Positions 59,454 through 64,000 of a stretch of DNA of 64,000 nucleotides are shown piece after piece (position 1 is the stretch's first letter; the number at the start of each line of letters is the position of its first letter). Below the pieces are notes generated by a model. It ran no database searches. It saw only the letters and a program-made list of their open reading frames with translations, and was not told the origin of the DNA. The DNA comes from Acidobacteriota bacterium (GTDB lineage Bacteria > Acidobacteriota > Aminicenantia > Aminicenantales > Saccharicenantaceae), in contig JAWSUF010000003.1 of the NCBI GenBank assembly GCA_033549365.1, forward strand, positions 186,001 through 250,000, given 5' to 3'. Position numbers and translations under genes: made by a program.

Positions 59454-59966
59454 TCAGAGTTGGGGCTGGATCGAGAACAGCTTTTGTCCGTATTCGACCG
59501 GCTTGGCGTTTTCGACGAGGATGTCCGTGACGATGCCGTCGATATCGGCTTCAATCTCGTTCATCAGTTTCATGGCCTCGATGATGCAGAGCGTCTGCCC
59601 TTTCTTGATGACGTCCCCGATCTCAACGAAGGGAGAGGCCGTGGGGTTCGGAGCGCGGTAAAACGTGCCGACCATGGGCGAAGCGACGATGTGTCCGCCG
59701 GAGTCCCTGTCCGGGGCGGCGGTCTGTTCGATCGGTTGGGCGCCGGATGCTGTTGATGATTGCGGTCCGACGGGAACGGCGGCGACAAGCGCCTGTGGGG
59801 AAGCGACGTTGCGGCTGATCTTGATTTTGAAACCCTCGATTTCCAGTTCGAAATGGGAGAGATTGCGTTCCTCAAGGAGGGTGATGACCCGCCGGATTTC
59901 ATCGAAATCGATACGGGGGTCCGGGCGCGCGTCTTCCGAAGACGAAGGGTTGGCGTTATGACTCAT
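59454..59966 (-). CDS. accB: Acetyl-CoA carboxylase, biotin carboxyl carrier protein
   Basis: Carrier subunit of 170 residues. The N-domain (DEIRRVITLLEERNLSHFELE) is followed by an Ala/Pro/Ser linker and the biotinyl domain: SPMVGTFYRAPNPTASPFVEIGD, QTLCIIEAMKLMNEIEAD with biotinylated Lys133, then GIVTDILVENAKPVEYGQKLF. The ATG at 59966 has GGAA upstream; a frame extension to 60008 lies over the promoter -10. It is first in the accB-accC pair. accA and accD are not in the window. Confidence 0.96.
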   Translation of the reverse strand: MSHNANPSSSEDARPDPRIDFDEIRRVITLLEERNLSHFELEIEGFKIKISRNVASPQALVAAVPVGPQSSTASGAQPIEQTAAPDRDSGGHIVASPMVGTFYRAPNPTASPFVEIGDVIKKGQTLCIIEAMKLMNEIEADIDGIVTDILVENAKPVEYGQKLFSIQPQL

Positions 59967-59995
59967 GTGTTGTTTCCATTCCTTAAAGTAGATAT

Positions 59996-60024
59996 ACCTT
60001 AATGGCAACCCCTCTAAAAGTCAA
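59996..60024 (-). promoter_or_regulatory. Predicted promoter of accB-accC
   Basis: On the minus strand TTGACT (60019-60024), 17 bp, TAAGGT (59996-60001). The dispersed repeat copy B begins 15 bp upstream of the -35 box. A second -10-like TATATC overlaps (59991-59996). Confidence 0.45.
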
Positions 60025-60038
60025 GATTCCTGCGGCTT

Positions 60039-60213
60039 CCGCTTTAAGGGCTCGGGTGAATCTCTTCGAAAGACGTGTCCGGGCCCCGGCGAGTCCCGTC
60101 CACTCCGACTCCGGGTCTCGCTCTCCTCGACCTGCGGTCTCGGATCCGTGCCCGCTCGACCCTCCGACGGCTTTCTCCGAGATCCCCCCTGCGCCCCGCG
60201 GAAGCCTCCGTGC
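60039..60213 (-). repeat. Dispersed 175-bp repeat, copy B
   Basis: Reverse-complement match of copy A (35808-35982), same length, no gaps, about 19 differences. It sits between the accB and ffh promoters, so both copies lie in intergenic DNA bordering a promoter. Most differences would change the amino acid in the shared open frame. In this copy the 8-bp stem of copy A has one mismatch. Confidence 0.85.
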
Positions 60214-60217
60214 ATGA

Positions 60218-60246
60218 TTAAGAGTGCAGATAGGCTTTGTTAGAAT
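60218..60246 (+). promoter_or_regulatory. Predicted promoter of ffh
   Basis: TTAAGA (60218-60223), 17 bp, TAGAAT (60241-60246), immediately after repeat copy B. The leader of about 55 nt contains AAGGAG and GGAG near the ATG at 60308. A weaker alternative pair is TTGAAT (60255) and TAGTCT (60278). Confidence 0.45.
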
Positions 60247-60307
60247 AGATTAGGTTGAATTTGGGAGGGGTTTGCCGTAGTCTGAAGGAGAAGCGGAGAA
60301 TTGCACG

Positions 60308-61633
60308 ATGTTTGACCAGATATCCGAGCGCCTGGGCGCGATGATGCGGTTTCTCAAGGGAGAGGGCAAGGTCACGGAAAAAAACATGGCCGAGGCCCTG
60401 AAAATGATGCGCCTTGCCCTCCTCGAAGCGGATGTCAATTACCGGGTGGTGAAGGAGTTCGAGGAAAAAGTCCGGACCCAATCCCTGGGCGAGGACGTGC
60501 TTCGCAGCCTGACGCCCGCCCATCAGGTCATCCGGATCGTCAGGGACGAGCTGGCCGTCGTGCTCGGCGGGACGGAAAAACCTCTGGTTTTCGCCTCCCG
60601 CCCCCCTTCGGTTTTTATGATCGTCGGGCTTCAGGGAAGCGGAAAAACAACGACATGCGGCAAGCTGGCCCGTTTCACATCGAAAAAAATGAGCAAAAAC
60701 CCGCTTCTGGTGTCCACGGACTTCAAAAGGCCGGCCGCCCAGGACCAGCTCCGGACCATCGCCGAAGGGCTGGGGCTGCCTTTCTATGAGAGGCCTCGTG
60801 AAAGCGGCGAAAGCCCGGAGAAACTTCTGGATGGGTGCCTCCGGTATGCGTCCAACAGAAGCTTCGACCCTCTGATCGTGGATACGGCGGGACGCCTTCA
60901 TGTCGATGCGGACCTGATGGATGAGCTGCGGCGCGTCAAGGCCGCTCTCCGGCCCTCCGAAGTCGTCTTTGTCGGCGATGCGCTGACCGGCCAGGATGCC
61001 GTCAAAAGCGCCCGGGCTTTCGACGAGACCATCGGTTTGACTTCGATCATCCTGACGAAGCTCGACGGGGACGCCCGCGGCGGCGCCGCCATGTCCATCG
61101 CCTCGGTCACGGGAAAACCGATCAAGTTCTGCGGCGTCGGAGAAAAGCCCGATCAGCTCGAAGTCTTCCATCCGGAAAGAATGGCTGCCCGCATTCTGGG
61201 CATGGGCGATATTCTGGGACTGATCGAAAAGGCCGAAGAGCAGGCCGATCTTCAGGCCTCGGAGGATGCCCTTCAAAAAATCCGCCGCCGGGAATTCACA
61301 CTCGAGGATTTCCGCAGCCAGATAGTCCAGATCAGGAAAATGGGCTCTTTATCCCAGATCCTGGGTTTTCTTCCCAAGTCCGGGCTTTTCAAGGAAGCGG
61401 CATCTCTTCCGGACGACGACCGGAAAATCCTCCATTTCGAAGCCATCATCAACTCGATGACACCGGAGGAGAGGAGGAATCCCCGGATCCTGAACGGCCG
61501 GCGAAGGAGCCGCATCGCCCGAGGAAGCGGCCGTCCGGTTCATGAAGTCAACCAGCTTCTCAAGCATTTTGCCGATATGCAAAAGATGATCCGGGAGCCC
61601 CGCTTCCGGAAACTGATGTCCCGTTTCGGCTGA
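60308..61633 (+). CDS. ffh: Signal recognition particle protein Ffh (SRP54)
   Basis: GTPase of 441 residues that binds 4.5S RNA and signal peptides and docks with FtsY. N domain helices open the protein (MFDQISERLGAMMRFLKGEG). The G domain has GLQGSGKTTTCGKLA (G1), DTAGRLHVDADLMDEL (G3), TKLDGDARGGAAMS (G4) and GVGEKPDQLEVFHPERMAARILGMGD closing it. The M domain shows FTLEDFRSQIVQIRKMGSLSQILGFLP and the RNA-binding segment RRSRIARGSGRPVHEVNQLLK. All parts are present. The 4.5S RNA gene was not found here. Confidence 0.97.
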   Translation: MFDQISERLGAMMRFLKGEGKVTEKNMAEALKMMRLALLEADVNYRVVKEFEEKVRTQSLGEDVLRSLTPAHQVIRIVRDELAVVLGGTEKPLVFASRPPSVFMIVGLQGSGKTTTCGKLARFTSKKMSKNPLLVSTDFKRPAAQDQLRTIAEGLGLPFYERPRESGESPEKLLDGCLRYASNRSFDPLIVDTAGRLHVDADLMDELRRVKAALRPSEVVFVGDALTGQDAVKSARAFDETIGLTSIILTKLDGDARGGAAMSIASVTGKPIKFCGVGEKPDQLEVFHPERMAARILGMGDILGLIEKAEEQADLQASEDALQKIRRREFTLEDFRSQIVQIRKMGSLSQILGFLPKSGLFKEAASLPDDDRKILHFEAIINSMTPEERRNPRILNGRRRSRIARGSGRPVHEVNQLLKHFADMQKMIREPRFRKLMSRFG

Positions 61634-61640
61634 GACCTTG

Positions 61641-62705
61641 ATGATATCCAGGGATGTCTTTGCGACGGCGGGCCTTCTGGCCGTCCTGGCTTTCGCAGCG
61701 ATTCCCGGCACGGCCGCAAGCCCGGAGTCGGCAAAAGGGACATCCCGCAAGGCCTCCGGAACCATCGGACTCCATGTGGAAAACGACATTTTTGCCGGAA
61801 CCGACCGCGGCTATACGAACGGTTTCAAACTGGTCTGGCTTTCACCGGAGATCGGCCCGGGACCCGGCCGCCTGCCTTTGACCGGGTTGTTGGGGAATCT
61901 GGCCCGCAGACTGCCTTTTTTCGCAACTCCCGTGTCCCGCCGTTATTTGTCCTTGAGCTTCGGTCAGAACATTTTTACTCCGCATGACATCTGGCGGCGC
62001 AATCTCATCATCGATGACAGGCCCTATGCGGGCTTCATTTACGGAACACTGGGCTTCTACGCGCGGGGTCCTTCCGTTCTGGACGGATTCGAAGCGACGA
62101 TCGGAGTTGTCGGCCCCGCCTCTCTGGGCGGGGATGTGCAGAAATTCCTCCACAGAACCTTCGGTTGGACGCGGCCCGAGGGTTGGTCGAACCAGATCAA
62201 GAATGAGCTGATCCTTGGATTCGGCGCCGACCGCAAATGGAAGGTCCGGAAGCCGGATCCGACCGGGGTTTTCGACTGGGACGCCATTGTCAGGGCGCAT
62301 GGCCGGATCTCCAATGCCGTGACCGGCGCCGGAGCCGGCTTCGAAATCCGGGCCGGCCGAAATCTTCCCCGGGATTTCGGGTCGTCCTTCATCCTGCCGG
62401 GCGGCGGCGGTACCGGAATCGGCGAAGAAAACGGGTTTCGGACATCCGGCGCTCCCGGCGCCGTTCATGCGTTCGCGGTTTTCGAAGCCCAGGCCGTGGC
62501 CCGGGATATCTTTCTCGACGGCAACACCTTCCGGGAAAGCCACAGGGTCGTCAAGCGGCCTCTCGTCGCCGATATGGCCCTTGGGCTGGTCTTCCGGAAA
62601 GACCGGGTGCGGGCGAGCTTCGCCTATGTCCTCAGAAGCCGCCGGTTTGTCGGCCAGACCTACCTGGAGATTTTCGGGGCTTTCAACCTCTCCCTCAACC
62701 TCTGA
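61641..62705 (+). CDS. LpxR-like lipid A deacylase family protein (DUF2219)
   Basis: Outer-membrane protein of 354 residues with signal peptide (MISRDVFATAGLLAVLAFAA). The LpxR family shows HVENDIFAGTDRGYTNGFKL near the mature N-terminus, containing the Asn-Asp pair needed by Salmonella LpxR, then SFGQNIFTPHDIWRRNLIIDDRPYAGFIYG, the strongest signature. The C-terminus ends in a beta-strand with alternating residues. LpxR removes the 3'-acyloxyacyl group of lipid A. A TTG precedes the ATG by one codon and is less likely. It lies between ffh and rpsP, 7 bp after ffh, so it interrupts the usual ribosomal cluster order. Confidence 0.88.
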   Translation: MISRDVFATAGLLAVLAFAAIPGTAASPESAKGTSRKASGTIGLHVENDIFAGTDRGYTNGFKLVWLSPEIGPGPGRLPLTGLLGNLARRLPFFATPVSRRYLSLSFGQNIFTPHDIWRRNLIIDDRPYAGFIYGTLGFYARGPSVLDGFEATIGVVGPASLGGDVQKFLHRTFGWTRPEGWSNQIKNELILGFGADRKWKVRKPDPTGVFDWDAIVRAHGRISNAVTGAGAGFEIRAGRNLPRDFGSSFILPGGGGTGIGEENGFRTSGAPGAVHAFAVFEAQAVARDIFLDGNTFRESHRVVKRPLVADMALGLVFRKDRVRASFAYVLRSRRFVGQTYLEIFGAFNLSLNL

Positions 62706-62741
62706 TTGCGCGGATAGGGCCCTATGACGAATCGACCGGTG

Positions 62742-62770
62742 TTGACTTGGCGGGCAAATTTGGCTATGAT
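62742..62770 (+). promoter_or_regulatory. Predicted promoter of rpsP-khpA-rimM-trmD
   Basis: TTGACT (62742-62747), 17 bp, TATGAT (62765-62770). The ATG at 62804 is about 27 nt after the expected start. This separates the ribosomal cluster from the ffh unit. Confidence 0.65.
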
Positions 62771-62803
62771 TTTCAATCATTTCAATAAAAAACAGGTTGC
62801 ACA

Positions 62804-63067
62804 ATGATCACAATGAGACTGATGAGATTTGGCGCGAAGAAGAGTCCCTGCTACAGGATCGTCGTCATGGATTCGAAAAAGGCCACGCGAAGCCGGGCCT
62901 TGGATACGATCGGAACTTATAATCCCTTGACGGATCCGGCGGATGTCAAGATCGACGTCGAAAAAGCCCGGAATTGGCTGGCCAAGGGCGTCCAACCGTC
63001 CCCCACGGTTCGATCCCTCTTGAACAAAGTCATCAAACCCGAAAAAAAAGGTGCTCAGGAGTCATAA
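62804..63067 (+). CDS. rpsP: 30S ribosomal protein S16
   Basis: Assembly protein of the 30S subunit, 87 residues. MRLMRFGAKKSPCYRIVVMDSKKATRSRALDTIGTYNPL is the family signature, followed by DVEKARNWLAKGVQPSPTVRSLL. The usual I/V-x-I-R-L opening is TMRLMR here. Start ATG at 62804; the ATG three codons later is the nearest alternative, and the ribosome site is weak. It is first in the conserved rpsP-khpA-rimM-trmD order, found in many bacteria. Confidence 0.96.
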   Translation: MITMRLMRFGAKKSPCYRIVVMDSKKATRSRALDTIGTYNPLTDPADVKIDVEKARNWLAKGVQPSPTVRSLLNKVIKPEKKGAQES

Positions 63068-63086
63068 GTAAAAGAAGGAGGCCACC

Positions 63087-63320
63087 GTGAAGGAACTCGT
63101 TGAATTGATCGCGAAGGCTCTTGTCGACGACCCGGATAGAGTCCTGGTTTCCCAGCTCGAGGGAGAACAGACCACTATCCTGGAACTCAAGGTCGCTCCT
63201 GAAGATCTCGGCAAGGTCATTGGAAAACAAGGCCGGACGGCGCGGGCCATCCGGATCATTCTCGGCGCCGCCGGGATGAAACTCAAGAGACGTTTCAATC
63301 TCGAAATCATTGAAAAATGA
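63087..63320 (+). CDS. khpA: KH-domain RNA-binding protein KhpA
   Basis: Small RNA-binding protein of 77 residues. The KH GxxG loop is [18 protein letters not shown]. KhpA works with KhpB/Jag in RNA control and cell-size regulation in Gram-positives; the role here is less known. Start GTG at 63087 with AAGGAGG at ideal spacing. It lies between rpsP and rimM as in most genomes and overlaps rimM by 11 bp. KhpB is not in the window. Confidence 0.94.
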   Translation: MKELVELIAKALVDDPDRVLVSQLEGEQTTILELKVAPEDLGKVIGKQGRTARAIRIILGAAGMKLKRRFNLEIIEK

Positions 63321-63831
63321 TGACATTGTCGGCATAGGCCGGATACTCAGGAGCCAGGGGACCGAAGGCGAACTCAAGCTCAGACTCTATGCGAAAGACT
63401 CCCTGAAAGCCGGCTTGTCGTCGGTTTTTGTCGAGGAAAAAGAGGGGGTTGAGAAATATCGTATCGAGAGTCTCCGCCTCGACCGGAATGTCCCGATCCT
63501 GAAACTCGAGGGCGTTGATAATCTGGCCCAAGCCGACGCCTTGGCGGGACGACGGATTTATGCTGAAGCCACGGACTTTCTCCCTCCCCGGGAGGGATGT
63601 GTTTATGATTTTCAGGTTATCGGCGCCGGCGTCGAAACGGTGTCGGGCCGGTCTCTCGGCGTCGTGAAAGGATTGATTCCCGCCGGATCCTCGGATCTCC
63701 TTGTGATCGAAGGATCCGGAAGGGAGTATCTGATTCCTTTCGTGGAGGACATCTGTGTCGAGATCGATCCGGACAACCGGAGAATCCGGATCGATCCGCC
63801 CGAGGGACTTTTGGAGCTGAATGAGATTTGA
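63310..63831 (+). CDS. rimM: Ribosome maturation factor RimM
   Basis: 16S rRNA processing factor of 173 residues that binds S19 during 30S head assembly. The N-terminal domain opens [27 protein letters not shown], matching the GRIxxxhGlrGEvkv pattern. The PRC-barrel half has [49 protein letters not shown]. The start is TTG at 63310, inside the khpA end; no ATG is in frame nearby. It overlaps trmD by 11 bp, consistent with coupled translation. Confidence 0.94.
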   Translation: MKNDDIVGIGRILRSQGTEGELKLRLYAKDSLKAGLSSVFVEEKEGVEKYRIESLRLDRNVPILKLEGVDNLAQADALAGRRIYAEATDFLPPREGCVYDFQVIGAGVETVSGRSLGVVKGLIPAGSSDLLVIEGSGREYLIPFVEDICVEIDPDNRRIRIDPPEGLLELNEI

Positions 63832-64000
63832 TATAATTACCATCTTTCCCGAAATCTTCACGGGGTTTTTATCGGGAGGGATTATCCGGAGAGCCGTGGC
63901 CGAAGGCCTGTTGGAGATCTGTGTGCATGATTTGAGAGATTTCGCCGCCGGCAGACACCGCCAGGTGGACGATCGTCCGTTCGGCGGACTCGAGGGCATG
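63821..64000 (+). CDS. trmD: tRNA (guanine-N1)-methyltransferase TrmD, 5' part
   Basis: The first 60 codons of the gene, cut by the window end. [20 protein letters not shown] is the TrmD opening (MxxDIxTLFPEMF), IIRRAVAEGLLEICVHDLRDF follows, and the visible part ends RQVDDRPFGGLEGM. The usual GGGxGM loop is GGLEGM. TrmD methylates G37 in tRNAs to prevent frameshifting and belongs after rimM in this operon. It overlaps rimM by 11 bp. rplS would be expected next, beyond the window. Confidence 0.95.
   Translation, partial: MRFDIITIFPEIFTGFLSGGIIRRAVAEGLLEICVHDLRDFAAGRHRQVDDRPFGGLEGM

Overview
The window looks like chromosomal DNA of a GC-rich Gram-negative bacterium. Outer-membrane biology is everywhere: lipoboxes, TolC/RND efflux, SurA-like foldases, EnvC, an LpxR-like lipid A deacylase and LPS-type glycosyltransferases. 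The large Asp-box (VPS10/sortilin-like) exoprotein, the DUF5916 outer-membrane protein and the DUF4388 and DUF2207 proteins suit an Acidobacteriota-like or Candidatus Aminicenantes-like lineage. That placement is inference; the sequence alone cannot prove it. No phage, transposase, CRISPR array or rRNA was seen.

Layout. 0-5.2 kb: an RND adaptor lipoprotein (-), divergent from an operon of two glycosyltransferases, a GNAT acyltransferase and an N-acylamino-acid racemase/OSBS-type enolase. 5.2-9.1 kb: a soluble hybrid histidine kinase and an AbgT-family transporter. 9.3-10 kb: tRNA-Ala(CGC) with a Mut7-C RNase-like gene only 15 nt behind it. 10-15 kb: a secreted metallophosphoesterase and the Asp-box protein. 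15-18 kb: a half-length, cysteine-rich PurL homologue, a divergent PurM homologue and a membrane acyltransferase. 18-26 kb: an Asp/Glu racemase and a surface-glycan block (GT39, GT2, epimerase, polysaccharide deacetylase, NodU-type carbamoyltransferase). 26-32 kb: a complete RND efflux operon. 32-36 kb: a secreted class-I amidotransferase-like protein, a possible 20-residue Cys peptide, a terminator and a DUF5916 protein. 36-41.4 kb: mfd and two parvulin/SurA-like foldases. 41.4-54 kb: a tightly packed minus-strand operon (DUF4388, small membrane peptide, miaA, hflX, TPR lipoprotein, CDP-alcohol phosphatidyltransferase, DUF2207, flippase-like, EnvC, S41-like, YibQ-like), then a lipoprotein and a pyruvoyl arginine decarboxylase with their own promoter. 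54-57 kb: MacA-like adaptor, ABC ATPase and Yip1 protein. 57-60 kb: an inositol-phosphatase family gene, a PA-IL-like lectin and accB-accC. 60-64 kb: ffh, an LpxR-like gene and the rpsP-khpA-rimM-trmD cluster, cut by the window end.

Promoters resemble sigma-70 sites (TTGACA-like, 17-18 bp, TATAAT-like) and are easy to see in this GC-rich DNA. Several sit exactly 6 nt upstream of a start codon that has no Shine-Dalgarno sequence, which suggests leaderless mRNAs. A 175-bp repeat occurs twice in opposite orientation (35.8 and 60.0 kb), both times between genes.

The strongest candidates for something undescribed are the Cys-rich half-PurL/PurM pair, the dispersed repeat, the 20-residue Cys peptide, the adaptor-ATPase-Yip1 cassette without a normal permease, and the S41 pseudo-protease between EnvC and the YibQ-like deacetylase. 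No database search was possible, so family names rest on motifs recognised by eye.
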